This document shows, in pieces, positions 29,591 to 42,075 of a stretch of 64,000 nucleotides of DNA. Positions within the stretch are counted from its first letter, which is position 1. The number at the start of each line of letters is the position of its first letter. The position numbers were made by a program, and so were the translations under genes. Origin of the DNA: Dasypus novemcinctus (Eukaryota > Chordata > Mammalia > Cingulata > Dasypodidae); contig NC_080702.1 in the NCBI RefSeq assembly GCF_030445035.2, positions 27,441,835 through 27,505,834 of the forward strand, written 5' to 3'. A model generated the notes under the pieces. That model searched no databases and was not told where the DNA came from. It saw only the letters and a list, made by a program, of their open reading frames with translations.

Positions 29591-29984
29591 GACATCCCTG
29601 CTTCTGGGCTATGTGACCCTTGACCTCCCTGGGCCTCAGTTTCCTCCCCTGTGAGCTGGAGAGTCACAGGGCCCCGGTCAGCGTGTGAGAACAGGGGCTC
29701 GTGCCTGAGCACAGCTGGCTTTGGGGCCGTCGTTCTTGGTGGGGGGCTGGATGTTGGGCAACCCCTGCCTCGACAGGAAGGCCAGTGGAGGCCTCCCCCG
29801 GCTGTGACAGCCAGAAACGCCTGCCCACGCCACCAGAATCTCCTGGGGGAGCCTGCCTGCCCTGAGTGGGCACGGACAACGGGCCCGGGGTGTGGTTAGA
29901 GGAGCCCAAGTGGGGAAATCCCATTGCTGCGATCTGGTTTATTGTAGGAGCTTAACAAACATTAGCTATTAAAAGAGATAGAGG

Positions 29985-30390
29985 GGGGAAGCGGACGTGA
30001 CCCAACGGATAGGGCATCCATCTACCACACGGGAGGTCTGTGGTTCAAACCCCGGGTCTCCTTGACCCGTGTGGAGCTGGCCCATACGCAGTGCTGATGC
30101 GCGCAAGGAGTGCCCTGCCACGCAGGGGTGTCCCCCACGTAGGGGAGCCCCACACGCAAGGAGTGCGCCCCGTAAGGAGAGCCGCCCAGCGCGAAAGAAA
30201 GTGCAGCCTGCCCAGGAATGGCGCCGCACGCACGGAGAGCTGATGCAGCAAGATGACGCAACGAGAAGAAACACAGATTCCCAGTGCCACCAAGAATGCA
30301 AGTGGACACAGAAGAACACACAGCGAATGGACACAGAGAGCAGATGGGGGGGAGGGGAAAGAGAAATAAAAATCTTTAAAAAAAGAGAGA
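29985..30390 (+). mobile_element. DAS SINE, long form
   Basis: Full-length; tail merges into a purine-rich (GA/GGGA) run at 30385-30455. Confidence 0.92.
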
Positions 30391-30699
30391 GAGAAGGGAG
30401 GAGAGGAAAGGAGGGAAGGGGGAGGGGAGGAAAGGAGAGAGGAGGGGAGGGGAGGCTCTCATGGCCCCCGGCCCCCCCAATGGACAGCGCCTCCCCGCCT
30501 CTCACCTCGCAGGGACGGCCACTCCGCCCCGCTGTCCCCTCCGGACACCCTGGGGCAGGGAGAAAGCCTCAGGCACCAGCCCCAGCCCGGGGACACCCTG
30601 GCTTCTCCCTCCCCCGGGGCCTGGGCTGGAGGGGCGCCTCCCGGGGCAGGGGCTGGGGGTCGAGTAGGGCAGCCTCCTCCCGGCCGCCCACTCTGCGCC

Positions 30700-30945
30700 A
30701 GCCGCAGGAGCGGGCAGCCCCGACTGCTTTCCTTTCCCAGATTCCAACGCCCAGAGAGGGCAGACGGTCTCCCCAGGCCACACAGCCAGGCGGGAGCAGA
30801 GCCGGGCCCCGAACCCGGATTCGGCTGATGCCGGCGCCTGTACTGCAGGCGGGGAAACCGAGGCACGGGGCGGCCAGGGCACAGCTGGCAAGGGGCCCCC
30901 GTCAGGATTCGAACCCAGGTCTCTCTCAATCCAGAGTCCCCGGCC
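30700..30945. mobile_element. MIR-like fragments
   Basis: Two adjacent stretches with aggccacacagccaggcggg and ggattcgaacccaggtctct, typical MIR core/flank motifs. Old and diverged. Confidence 0.5.
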
Positions 30946-31409
30946 TTGAGTTCCTGATACCTTGGACAGGGACGAGCTCCCCCGCGGCCGCCCTGCAGCC
31001 TGGCGCTGCCGAAGCGCGGCCGGGTGGCTCCGACGTGCCAGGCGCTGGCCGGGCACGGGGCTTCCCGCTCCACCTGCTGCCTTCCTCTGACTCAGTTTCC
31101 CCTCCTCACCTTGGTCCCTCCTCTCCCCCATGCCAGACTCAGGAGCTGACACCCCAGCACAACAAAATAATCTAAGTTCAGCCGAAAAACGGGGGAGCAC
31201 GGCCCAGGTCTTGGGTCCCTGATTGGACATCGGGGGAGCCCAAGAAAAGAGATCCCAAGCTCCAAACTGCAGGTTACGAGCTCGAAGGATCTGAGGGACA
31301 AGGCGGGGACGATGGGGATTGCGATGCTGGGCAGAAGATGGGAGCGGGGCTGGAACTGGGGGTGCCACGTACGAGCCTCGGGTCCAAGCTTTGTAAGCAA
31401 AAATGAAAA

Positions 31410-31955
31410 ATAAAGAAGTCACTGTGTGGGATCTAAGCCCCCTCTCGATTGAGAGGTGGAGTGGACATCACCATCCCAGGGTCCACAGGCTGGAGAAATA
31501 AAATATGGACTAGAGTGGACTTACTGGTATTCTACTATAGAATTATTGTGACTCTAGCAATGGGAGAAACTGTATCATTGACGTGGAGACAGTGGCCACA
31601 GGAGTTGCTGAGGGCAGGGAGAGGGAAGAAGAGATATGATGTAGGGGACATTTTTGGGACTTGGAGTTGTCCTGAATGATGTTGCAGGGTCAGATGCTGG
31701 ACATTCTATATCCTGCCATGACCCACTGAATGTTCTGGGGGAGAGTGTCAACTACAATGTAAACTATCATCCATACGGTGCAGCTGCGCTGCAAAATGTA
31801 TTCACCCAAGGCAATGAATGTGCCTCAATGATGAAAGAGGTTGTTGAGGTGGGAGGAGTGGGGAGTGGGGCACATAGGAACCTCCTCTATTTTTTAATGT
31901 AACATTTTCTGTGACCTATGTCTCTTTAAAAAATAAATAAATAATTCATTAAAAA
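31410..31955 (+). mobile_element. Lineage-specific non-LTR (L1-type) 3' end, copy 1
   Basis: About 545 bp ending tttttaatgtaacattttct ... ctttaaaaaataaataaata. The same sequence occurs in reverse at 60925-61435 and as shorter tail pieces elsewhere, so it is a repeat family 3' UTR rather than a gene. Confidence 0.75.
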
Positions 31956-32701
31956 AAAAAAACAGGAATAAATAAAAAAGCTCAGCTGCCGGTCAGACAA
32001 AGCTCAGCTACGGGTTGGACTTTATCCCTCGGGCCACAGGTTTGAGACCCCCTGCTCACAACCTAGGCAGGGGGGCTCCGAGCAGGGCCTGCTCTGCCCC
32101 TGGACAAAGTGGGGGGCGGGGGGTAGTTTCTGAGCCCAGATGCCTGGAAACTTGATGCTCACCAGCCAGCCACAATCAGCGTCTGCTAAGTGAGTCCCAA
32201 ACGGGCAGCCCAGGTGGAGGTAGCAGCATGAGGAAAGGCCAGAGAAGAGGCCATCGGGAGACAAGGGGGTGTTTAGTTTGACCAGAGTAGAGTCTGGGGT
32301 GAAAAACTGGAGAGAGAGAGGAGACTGGACACGAGGGCAGGGATTTAGCGAGGATTTATCATGAGGGCACTGGGGAGCCACAGGAGAAGTTTGAGCAGGA
32401 GAGGGAGGTGGGCAGAGACGTGTGTTTTAGGAAGATTACCTTCGGCTCTAAAATAGAGGGTGAATTGGAAGGAGCAAGGAGGAGGTGCTGGTGTCCCCCG
32501 GACAGGGGGCAGAGGACGGGGAGGTGGACGGAAATGGGCGGTCGTGAGCACGACTTCGAGGCGTGGGTCCTTTCCGTTGCCCGCTTGACAGGAGAGGACA
32601 TTTGCCAGGTCGGTCACCGTAGCCATCTGATGTTATTGATGAATTCCAACAAGAAATATTGGATGATGTTTGTAAACTGCTCTTTTCCTCTGGGCATATT
32701 A

Positions 32702-33533
32702 TTTTTATATATTTTTTTAAAGATTTCTTTTCTCTTTATTTCTCGCCCCTTTCTCTTCTCCCCCCCCCCGCTGTCAGCTCTCTGTGTCCATCTGCTGTGT
32801 GTTCTGCTGCTGCGATCAGCTCACAATAGGTTGGCTTGAAGGGACGGCGACACAGAACTTATAGAAATAAAGGATAGAGAGAGAGACACCAGAGAGGAGA
32901 TAAAGGTGGGACTCACAGCTTCTGGAACTGAGAGCCTCCACCCCAGTTTCCACATTGTATTTATTTAGGAACCAACGAGCAGCTGTGTGTTATTTACAAT
33001 AATAAGGAATGGGCGCAACACTTACAATAATGAGGAACAGGTCACAGGAAGTTCAAACGCCTCATCGTGCAAACATTTCTTCATGCTGGCTGGAAGGCGG
33101 TGTTCCTTCTAGCCAAGACCCGGTGTTCCTAAGCCCGCACTTTTTGTCTGCATTGTGGAAACGTTTCAACTTTAAACCATGTTCCTCCTGTTTTCCCACA
33201 ACATTCTTCTGTGTCCGCTTGCATTCTTGTCAGCGGCACCGGGAATCTGTGTTTCTCTTTGTTGCGTCATCTCGTTGTGTCAGCTCTCCATGTGTGCGGC
33301 GCCACCCTGGGTGGGCTGCACTTTCTTTTGCGCTGGGCGGCTCTCCTTACAGGGCGCACTCCTTGCACGTGGGGCTCCCCTACGCGGGGACACCCCTGCG
33401 TGGCACGGCACTCCTTGCGCGCATCAGCACTGCGCATGGGCCAGCTCCACACGGGTCAGGAGGCCCTGGGTTTGAACCCTGGACCTCTTATATGGTAGGC
33501 GGACACTCTATCCATTGAGCCAAATCCACTTCC
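32702..33533 (-). mobile_element. DAS SINE, long form, split by an LTR
   Basis: Antisense tail and body part at 32702-32804 and the remaining body and head at 33203-33533. The 15-bp target duplication around it is perfect. A foreign LTR of about 400 bp sits between the halves. Confidence 0.9.
32805..33203 (-). mobile_element. Putative solo LTR (class II-like ERV) inside a SINE
   Basis: About 396-399 bp that starts TG and ends CA on either strand, with an AATAAA on the minus strand near 32955-32965 and no coding sequence. It breaks the SINE exactly within gtgtgttct/ttcttctg, leaving a 3-4-bp repeat of ttct. Class is a guess from layout; solo LTR status is inferred from size and absence of an internal region. 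Confidence 0.6.
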
Positions 33534-34460
33534 CCTCTGGGCATATTAGATTATATTGGAATTAAAGGTTTGCTTGATGAAGTAAACATGTAAACCTCTT
33601 GTGCCTGTAGGGCCACACTTCGGTGGGTGAGGAGCCACAGGATAAAAGGCATGGCAAAGGACAAAGATGGGGGTTTTTGATGTTGGAGTTTTGATGTTGG
33701 AGTTTGATGCTGAAGCCTTAAGCCCTGGGAAGTCAGCTCACAGAGGAAAGAGAAGTAAGACCCTGGAAGACAGGAACCCTGAGCCCAGGAAGAAGCAAGC
33801 CCTGGGAAGAAAGAAACCTTGAACCCAGAGAGAAGCCAGACCCTGGAAGGGAGGAAGCCTGAACCCTGGCAGACGTCGGCAGCCATCCTGCTCCAACACG
33901 TGGAAATAGACTTTGGGGAAGGAAGTAGTTTATGCTCTATGGCCTGGGATCTGTAAGCTCCTACCCCAACTAAATACCCTTTATAAAAACCAACCAGTTT
34001 CTAGTATTTTGCATCAGCACCGCTTTGGCTGACTAATACAGTAACCGACAAAGACCAGAAAATGATAGATTCCTTACAAGAAAATGGGCCAAGGGTAAGA
34101 AAAGGCCACTCTAAAAAAACGGGAGCCCAGGAGTTAGCAAAGCGTTCCTCCAACTCCCCGATCACCAGAAACGTGCAGATGTCAAAAAAAGAAATCCCTC
34201 GATAGCCACTAGTTTGGCCCAAACGAGACTAACCCGGGAGCCCCTGAGTTTGTGCTAACGGAGGACGGCGTGGAAAGAGTCCATCGGCCCTGGGGGGGTG
34301 TGGACGCGCTCACAGCCTCCAATGTTGATCGCACGCAGGTACGTGAGGGGCCACCTCCCTGCCCCCCAACAGACAGCCCGGGGCTGGGCCCCTCTGCCTT
34401 GGGAGTCCAGCTGGAATTCGAACTCTTCTCGCCCTCCTCGGGCCCTCAGCCAGCCCACGT

Positions 34461-34640
34461 CGCCTGTCTCAGTTTGCCGGGGCCGCTATGACAAACACGT
34501 CCAGATTTTAGACATAAGCGCCAGGGACTGGGGTGTTGCACGCTCTGGAGGCTAGAGGGACAGAACGAGGGGCTCGGCCGGCCGCGAGTCAGTGGGGTTC
34601 GGCTGGTGGCCTGCCAGCACCCCCTTGGGGCTCCTCAGTT
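34461..34640 (-). mobile_element. MLT1-like LTR fragment
   Basis: Reads ctcagtttgccggggccgct then atgacaaac and ctggaggctagagggacag, the antisense MLT1 pattern. Confidence 0.5.
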
Positions 34641-35577
34641 TGGATTTTGGCCTCCGCCCCACGCCGATCTGCCTCGTTCTCTGGCTTCTTCTGGTTTCTG
34701 GCATCTACTTCTGGGTCCAGTTTCCTCGGCCTTATAAGGCCTGCCCGGCAGCTCCAGGCCGAGTTCATATCCCAGGAGCACAGGCTCATTATTGTAGCCA
34801 TCAGTATCAAGGGCTCATTGTTGGACCACCCTTCTTTGTTGGTCTTTGCCCTTGCACTTGGCGGATTGTTGCTGTTCCATTGGGGAATGTGATAGAGCTG
34901 CCCTGGCCAGGAACTCAGCCCTCCCTCAGTTGTTGCTTTTAACTGTAACTACTATGAAAATATCCAAACATTTTTATGTACCCTGTATACACACCCTGGA
35001 GAACTCCCCTGACTCGTGTGCCCCCCCCATCAACCCCCCCACACCATTTTTCCTCCCTTGCCATAGCTGAACCCTTCTGTGGTCCAAAACTTCTTCGAAA
35101 ATGAAGCCTCAGATATTGCCAAGTTCAATAAGTAGGAAAATGAAATGGTAATGAGAGGTTTAAAGATTAGAAATAGAATACATACTAATTTAGAAAAACT
35201 AAAAGTAAAAAATAAATTGGGCCATTTTAAAAAGAAAAACATCGTACAACGTTTTTGACGTTTTGCCGTTCATCACTGCAATAGGGGTTGCCCTGTATGT
35301 ACAGTGGCAAGGCGATCTCATGCCTTCCTCAGTGTCTACCTCCTTTCTCTTTTTTTTTCCTCTAATTTTTAATTTTGTCTTCACACAAGTTTTAGATCAC
35401 AGTATTTCACATATACAATATAGGGCACTCCCATATATCCAACATCAAACCCTTTTTCCCTTTCCCCAGCCATGATCTTTTTACATGTTCATGTTATATT
35501 TGCTGCAGTTGATGTATAGATATTGAAATGATAGCTTTCAAACATGGTTCCACTTGAGTATGCATTATGGTTTATAT
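34640..35577. other. Unclassified intergenic DNA
   Basis: AT-rich toward the right; likely old interspersed repeat (part resembles L1 3' flank around 35390-35480), but I cannot name it. No gene seen. Confidence 0.4.
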
Positions 35578-35995
35578 ATATTTTTTATTATTATTTTTAG
35601 ATTTATTTCTCTCCTCTTTCCCCTCCCCCATTGTCTGCTCTCTGTGTCCATCTGCTGTGTATTCTTCTGTGACCACTTCTATCCTTATCAGCAGCACCAG
35701 GAATCTGTGTTTCTTCTCGTTGCGTCATCTTGCTGCGTCAGCTCTCCGTGTGTGCGGTGCCATTCCTGGGCAGGCTGCACTTTCTTTCGCGCTGGACGGC
35801 TCTCCTTACGGGGCGCACTCCTTGCGCGTGGGGCTCCCCTACGTGGGGGACACCCCTGCGTGGCAGGGCACTCCTTGTGCGCATCAGCACTGCGCATGGG
35901 CCAGCTCCACACGGGTCAAGGAGGCCCGGGGTTTGAACCGCGGACCTCCCATGTGGTAGACGGATGCCCTAACCACCGGGCCAAGTCCGCTTCCC
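35578..35995 (-). mobile_element. DAS SINE, long form
   Basis: Full-length antisense copy; ends ccaagtccgcttccc. Inserted in tail-type L1 sequence (atggtttatat on both sides, 35567-35577 and 35996-36006, a target duplication). Confidence 0.93.
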
Positions 35996-35999
35996 ATAT

Positions 36000-36180
36000 G
36001 GTTTATATTTTAGGCTGTATTTTTTAATGTAACACTTTTTTGTGATCTGTGTCTCTTCAGCAAATATAATTTTTAAAAATGATGGGGGTGGGGAGCGGGG
36101 TATATGGGAACCTCTTACGTTTTTTAACGTAACGTTTTGTGTGCTCTATTCACTTAAAAGATAATAAAAAAATAAAAATA
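36000..36180 (+). mobile_element. L1-type 3' tail pieces
   Basis: Two tandem versions of the tail motif tttttaatgtaacac.. and ttttttaacgtaacgttttg, each followed by an A-rich end. Confidence 0.6.
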
Positions 36181-36489
36181 AAAAAAGGCCTGCCCTGATG
36201 CCACTTGGGGTCATCTCAGGAGGCTCTTGGAAAAGCCCGTCCCCAGTGAGGCCACGTCTCCGCAGCCTCTTCGAAGGTTCGGGCTGCTGACGGGTTCCCA
36301 CCCGGAGGCCTGGGATCGGGGCTTTGACACGTCTTTATGGGGGATGAGAATCCATGCCCAGGACCCTCCCACCCCGGTCAGGGCCGCTGCCTCCACCCTG
36401 GTCTTCCAGCACCCCCCTCTTTTGTCCCCACCCGCTGTCCTCCCTGCAGCAGCCAGGGGGCGCCCGTGAGCTCCCGAGTCAGGTCCCGT

Positions 36490-37110
36490 CCCTCCTCCCT
36501 CTAGAACCCTCCATGGCTCCCATCTCACTCAGGGCAAAAAGTCCTCCCAACGGCCCTGCACAATCTCAGACCCAGCCCCCTCCCCACCCCCGCCGTCACC
36601 TGCCACTCTCTCCTCCCTCCTCCCCAGCCACACCATCCTCCTCGCTCCACGCGTCGTTCCACCTCAGGGCCTTTGCACCTGCTGTTCCCTCTGCGCGGAA
36701 CACGCTTCCTCCAGATAGCCGCACGGCTCCCCCCGCCCCACCTCATCCAGGTCTCTGTTTAAAGGCCGCGTGCCCAGGGGCGCCTTCCCTGACCACCCAA
36801 AACGCCCCCGTGCCCGCCCTAGCCCTCTTTATTCTCCTCCACGGCGTGTCTCCTCTCTCAGCATTTTACCCGTTCATCGTCTCCCCCCGGCAATCCGCTA
36901 CCACCCACCCCCCACCAGGAGGTCAGCCCCACAAGGGCAGGGAGGTTTGTCTGTCTTACAACCGGGTCCCCGGGGCCTAGAACAGAGCCTGGCACACAGT
37001 CATTGCTCCACACTCACCTGCTGGCTGCGTGACGCTCAGAGAGGTGAGGTCAGCTCTGCGAGGCCACACAGCACGAGAGTGGCAGAGCTGGGATTCGAAC
37101 CTACGTGCCT
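36490..37110 (+). mobile_element. L2 3' region followed by MIR
   Basis: Reads agaaccctccatggctccca, cagggcctttgcacctgctg, acaagggcagggaggtttgt and gcctggcacacagtcattgc (L2), then gagtggcagagctgggattc near 37075 (MIR). Confidence 0.7.
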
Positions 37111-37490
37111 CCCCCAAGGCAGAGGAAAAACTCCCACAGTGGGCAAGGGAACGACTCGGGATCCAGCCCAGGCGCCTACGGCTCAGACCCTGCAAAGAGA
37201 ATTCAGCCTGGCTCCCTCCTCCCGCTGGTACGTCGCTCCCATTTTCCGGTTGAGAAAGCCAACACTCAGAGGAGCGGTCACTTGTCCCCTGATGTGACCT
37301 TGGGGGCAAATCCAGCGTAGGATGAAACAGCCAGACTCTGGGGTCAGACTTCCTGAATCCATGACTAGTTCGGGTATGCGAGCAAGTCTCATCATCTCCC
37401 AGAGCCTCGATTTTCCTCATTCGTGAAATGGAGGCAATGGCTATGTGTCATCCAGGTTTGGTCCAGATTCAATCCGTCAAAAGCTAGTGT

Positions 37491-37845
37491 TGGGGAAGCG
37501 GATGTGGCTCAAGGGATTGGGTCTCCGTCGACAATACGGGAGGACCCAGGTTCGATGCCCAGGTCCTCCTGGTAAAAGCGTGCCTGCGTGGCGAGCCAGT
37601 GACTGCACGGCGAGCCGCGCAGCTAAACAATGACAAAATAAAAAGAGGGACGAAGGCGAGATGCAGCAGAGACCAGGAAATGAGGTGGCGCAAGTGACAG
37701 GGAACCTCTCTCCACATCAGAGGTCTCCAGGATCGAATCCCAGTGAATCCTAGAGGAGAAAACAAGAAGAGAAGACAGAAAAAGAGAAATGGACACAGAC
37801 AGCAAAAACAGCAGGGTAGCGGGGTCGGGGTAGGGGAAAAAACTA
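37491..37845 (+). mobile_element. Dimeric DAS SINE, diverged
   Basis: Head gaagcggatgtggctcaagg with second head near 37676 (aaatgaggtggcgcaagtga). Short-body form. Confidence 0.8.
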
Positions 37846-38009
37846 GTATTGTTACTAGAAAATGACGATGTCATTGAAACCACAGGGATTTCATCCCCCA
37901 TCCAAAGGAAAAAATCTTTGGGCTAAAGAAATCCTTTCTTTCTCAAATCTCATGGTGCCAACAGATAGCCCTCTGCTTCCAGCAGACTAGGTAATCTAAA
38001 AGGCAATCT

Positions 38010-38415
38010 CGGGAAGCGGATTTGGCTCAACAGATAGGGCGTCCGCCTACCACATGGGAGGTCCAGGGTTCCAACCCAGGGTCTCCTGCCCCATGTGACG
38101 AGCTGGCCCACGCACAGTGCTGATGTGCACAAAGAGTGCCGTGTCACACAGAGGTGAGCCCCACGCACAAGGAGTGTGCCCCTCAAGGAGAGCCGCCCAG
38201 CGTGAAAAAAGTGCAGCCCACCCAGGAGTGGCGCCGCACACACGAAGAGCTGACACAGCAAGATGATGCAACAAAAAGAGACACAGATTCCCGGTGCCGC
38301 TGACAAGAATGCAAGCAGACACAGAAGAACACACAGCAAATGGACACAGAGAGCAGACAACCGGGGGCGGGGGGGGGAGGAAGAGAAATAAATAAAAAAT
38401 AAATCTTAAAAAAAA
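38010..38415 (+). mobile_element. DAS SINE, long form
   Basis: Head ggaagcggatttggctcaac; lacks a small internal block around 38150 (the 'gtgtccccc' segment) but keeps the full tail. Confidence 0.92.
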
Positions 38416-38784
38416 TAGTCACAATGTTTTAAAAAAAAAGCGTCCGTTAAAGTGCTCAGCTGAACTCACAAGAATTTCAGAGAACTCCTAAGGGGACATA
38501 GAGTCAGGGTCGTTAGCCTTAAGGCATTAGCCAGGGAAACTCCACCACTGAAAAAAAATGGAACTAAAATAGACCCTGGGATTCCTGGAAGAAGCAAGAG
38601 CAAATGTTCTCTCCAAAAATACGTGCCCTAAGTCAGGGCATTCAGGATTCCTGCAAACTGAATCACAATCAAAAATTCCAAAACACACATGCAAAAAAAC
38701 AAGCGAAAAAGCAAGCCACCATGAGCGAGAGTCAGCGGGCGGGAAAAAAAAAGCCCTTAGTATTAGCCCTCCAAGGGATTGTGT

Positions 38785-39045
38785 CTTTTTTTTTTTCAGG
38801 AGATACTGGGGATTGAACCCAGGACCTCGTACGTGGGAAGCAGGTGCTCAACCACTGAGCTACATCTCCTCTCTTTTTTCAAAAAAAATTTACTCTCTCC
38901 CCTCCCTGCCCCGTTGTTTGTGTCTGCTCTCAGCTCTCCGCAGTGGCATGGGCCAGCTGGCCTTTACCAGGAGACCCTGGGAATCGAACCCAGGGCCTCC
39001 CATATGGTAGACGTGCCCCAATCACCTGAGCCACCTCCACCTCCA
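38785..39045 (-). mobile_element. Two adjacent antisense SINE copies
   Basis: A short tRNA-like monomer (38785-38872, ggggattgaacccaggacct) followed by a short-body DAS copy (38875-39045, gaatcgaacccagggcctcc). Confidence 0.82.
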
Positions 39046-39721
39046 GGATTAGCCCTCCAAGGGCATCAGGTATTGGAGTGCTGGGTTATGGACTCTTTTA
39101 GATATTTAAAACATTTTTAAAAGGGAAAGAGGATGATAAATGTGAGCATGGAAAAGGAGACCTCAAAAGACACAGGGTCCCTCCTCCCTGCCTCCTCTGC
39201 GGTCTCGTTCTCGCCCTTCTTCTCCCTTCTGGGTGAAAGCGGACAGTCTCTCCTTCCCGCAAACCCAGGGAATGGCTGGCTTGCTCTTGACCTGCTGGCG
39301 GCCTGGAGCACCTCTGCATCGTCATCAAGGGGCCATGGGCTTTCTGGGCCATCAGAGAAAAACCACGTCCTTCTGCTGGTGGCATCCGCCAGGGCAGCTT
39401 CTGGCCAAGAGTCACTGAGTATTCCCATCCCCTGATGAACTGGGGTCTGGGGAAGACACCACCAAGGTTTCCCAAACTTGCATGTTCTCCATCTCGCACC
39501 ATCCTGGGATTCTCCTTTAGTAACTCTCGCCAACCAGTACGGCCCATCTACCTGACCCCTTGGCCTAAAGATTGCCCTAAAATTTTACCCCGTGGATTGT
39601 GAGGTGGTATTGCTTAGTGATCCAGGGCCTATTTTGGGGGTCAGGCCTCCATCTTCTCATTTGTAAGATGGAGGTGGCAGTGGTACCACCCCTGATGGAT
39701 TGTTGGGAAATTTTATTGAAT
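39046..39721. other. Unclassified intergenic DNA
   Basis: Open frames on both strands up to about 149 codons (e.g. 39098-39547 minus) without recognisable domains or splice context. No supported gene. Confidence 0.4.
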
Positions 39722-40330
39722 GTTGTATCAGTCTGCCAGAGGCTGCCAAAGAAAAGTACCAGGAATCTGTTGACTTTTTTTTTTTTAAGTTTTGTTTATT
39801 TTGTTCTGTTGACTTTTATACAAATAAGACTTTTATATATTTGGGCCATGGAATGTCCAACTCAAGGCACCATAAGAGGTGCTTTTTCACCCAAGTCAGC
39901 GCCATGTGTTGAAGCAAGATGGCGGGCGGTCTCCTTCTCTGGGCTCATCCTTTCCTACTGAGCTCCTTGGGTCCAAGGCTTTGTGCTCAAGTGATCCTGC
40001 AGTCCTTTCTCCCCTGACACAGGGCTTGTTTCTTTCCAGGCCTTCTAGATCAGTCATGACTGTTCCACTCTCTTCCACATAGCTATTAGCTACCAGGCGA
40101 AATGGCTCGTCTCTCCCCGGGCCCTCAGCTGTTGAACCTTCTCCTTCCTGTCCCATGACAGGATCAAAAATGGCAGAGCTCTCACGTCCTCTTCTGTCTG
40201 AGCGGGTGTTCATTTATATTAGACCCAGCAAAGGGGCGGAGACAACCTGAGGCACGCCCACTAACATAGACCAATCAAAAGCCCAAAGCAGTCGTATCAA
40301 ATAATGTAATCAAAGGTCCCTCGGCTGAAC
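39722..40330 (-). mobile_element. MaLR-like LTR, antisense
   Basis: Starts tgtatcagtctgccagaggc and continues in the order of the other antisense MaLR LTRs here (caagatggcg.., actatc/ctaccaggcgaaatggct). Diverged. Confidence 0.6.
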
Positions 40331-40833
40331 TTAATGCAATCAAAGGGTATCGTGCCCAGAGAAATAGATTAGTTTACAAACGTACTCTTTCTTTTTTTTG
40401 GACTCATAAAATAATCTCAAATGGCCACAATGTACAGTGCTCAGAATGGCACTTGGCACTAAATAAGCATTCAGTAAAACCAGCCCCATGGTTTTATTTG
40501 TTTCCATTCTGCCTTAACCTTTGGCGTGTGACTTCTCTGTTATATCCCAAATAGCAGGTGCCTCATAAACCTCAGCTACGTTGGCTTGAACTATCAGTTT
40601 CTCTGAAATGAGTATGCCACCTTCCCCCCACCAAGCCCCCAGAGACCAAGCCCTTTTCCTTTAGCTCTGAAGGTGACTAAATCCATCCAGTCTCAGGAAG
40701 CAAGGAATTTCCCTGAGAGGCCAGACAAGGCAGTTGAATTAATGCACCAGGGGCCAGTTGGCATTGACTCAGAAATAGTTACCCAAAGCAAAGGTCAACT
40801 GGTGAATCAGAAAGGCACCCTAGAAAAATGAAA
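40331..40833. other. Unclassified intergenic DNA
   Basis: Contains an L2/MIR-like ctaaataagcattcagtaaa near 40459. No gene seen. Confidence 0.4.
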
Positions 40834-41215
40834 CAGGGAAGTAGATGTGGCTCAAGCAGTTGGGTGCCCGCCTACCACACAGGAGGTCCCAGGTTCGGTT
40901 CCCAGTGCCTCCTAGAGAAGACAAGCATGACAGCGACCTGATGTGACAGCTGGTGTGGCAAGCTGCTGTAATAAGGTGACACCACAAGGAAACGCAAGGA
41001 TGAAACACAATGAGACACAGTAAGCAGGGAGTGGAGGTGGCTCAAGTGATTAGGCGCCTCCCTTCCACATGGGAGGTCCCAGGTTTGATTCCCGGTGCCT
41101 CCTAAAAAAAAAAAAGAGGACACACATACACAGAGAACACACAATGAACAGACACAGAGAGCCGACAGTGAGCACAAACAACGGGGCAAATAAGTAAACA
41201 AAATAAATCTTAAAA
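40834..41215 (+). mobile_element. Dimeric DAS SINE
   Basis: Two heads (40836 and about 41030), each with its own B box, then aaataaatctt tail. Confidence 0.88.
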
Positions 41216-41293
41216 AAAAAAAAACAATAAAAAAAAGAAAAGAAAAATGAAACTATCCCACTTGACCTAGAAAACTCAAAACTTGAGTTACTG

Positions 41294-41382
41294 TGGAGCT
41301 GGTGTAGCTTAGTGGTTGAGCACCTGCTTCCCATGTACGAGGTCCTGGCTTCGATCCCAGGGACCTCCTGAAAACAGTAAAA
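41294..41382 (+). mobile_element. Short tRNA-like SINE monomer
   Basis: ggtgtagcttagtggttgag head, cttcgatcccagg B box, flanked by aaaacttgag direct repeats (41278-41287 and 41381-41390). Confidence 0.85.
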
Positions 41383-41537
41383 ACTTGAGATACAGCTTCC
41401 TCTCCTGTGGAGGCAGAGTGGAGGCAGATTAAAAGGCTTTTGGTTTTTTCTTCCCACTTGGGTAGAAGTAATTCTCTTATAGCAAAACCTGGTTATGGAG
41501 ATGCAATGTGCCATCATGTTAGACATTCTATTGCCAT

Positions 41538-41950
41538 TTTTTTTAAAGACTTATTTTATTTATTTCCCTCCCCCCACCCCTCCCACCCCCGTTGTTAGCT
41601 CCCTGTGTCCACTCGCTGTGTGTTCTTCTGTGTCTGCTTGCATTCTCGGTGGCACTGGGAATCTGGGTTTCTCTTTGTTGCGTCATCTTGCTGCATCAGC
41701 TCTCTGTGTGCGGCACCACTCCTGGGCAGGCTGTGATTTTTTCGCGCTGGGCGGCTCTCCTTGCGGGGCTCGCTCCTTGCGTGTGGGGCTCCCCTATGCG
41801 GGGGACACCCCTGCGTGGCAGGGCACTCCTTGTGTGCATCAGCACTGCGCGTGGGCCAGCTCCACACGGGTCAGGAGGCCCGGGGTTTGAACCCTGGACC
41901 TCCCATGTAGTAGGCGGACGCTCTACCCATTGGGCCAAATCTGCTTCCCA
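41538..41950 (-). mobile_element. DAS SINE, long form
   Basis: Full-length antisense copy, flanked by attgccattt / cccattttt-like sequence. Confidence 0.92.
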
Positions 41951-41959
41951 TTTTTAAAA

Positions 41960-42075
41960 TTTTCTTCTTTTTAAATTGTCTTTATTTTAAAGATACATAG
42001 ATCACACAAAATGTGACATTAAGAAATATAAAATGTTCCCAGATACCCCACCCCACCCCCATGTATCACTTTTTT
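41960..42075 (-). mobile_element. L1-type 3' tail fragment
   Basis: Antisense tail motif aaagatacatagatcacaca followed by aaaatgtgacatt and gttcccagatacccc. Confidence 0.65.

Larger units (their letters stand above)
32619..34043 (+). mobile_element. MaLR-type LTR, interrupted by a SINE
   Basis: Begins near tgatgttattgatgaattcc, contains gataaaaggcatggcaaagg, a late tataaaaac and ends ttggctgactaatac, the MST/MLT-like LTR layout ending in 'ctaataca'. A DAS SINE is inserted between two copies of cctctgggcatatta (32687-32701 and 33534-33548). Confidence 0.75.

Noticed and set aside
30069-31175. 368-codon plus-strand ORF
   Set aside because: Begins inside a DAS SINE and continues through purine-rich and MIR sequence; no coherent protein.
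39098-39547. 149-codon minus-strand ORF of non-repeat composition
   Set aside because: No domain, no clear start context or splice sites, and an overlapping frame of similar length on the same strand; treated as chance.
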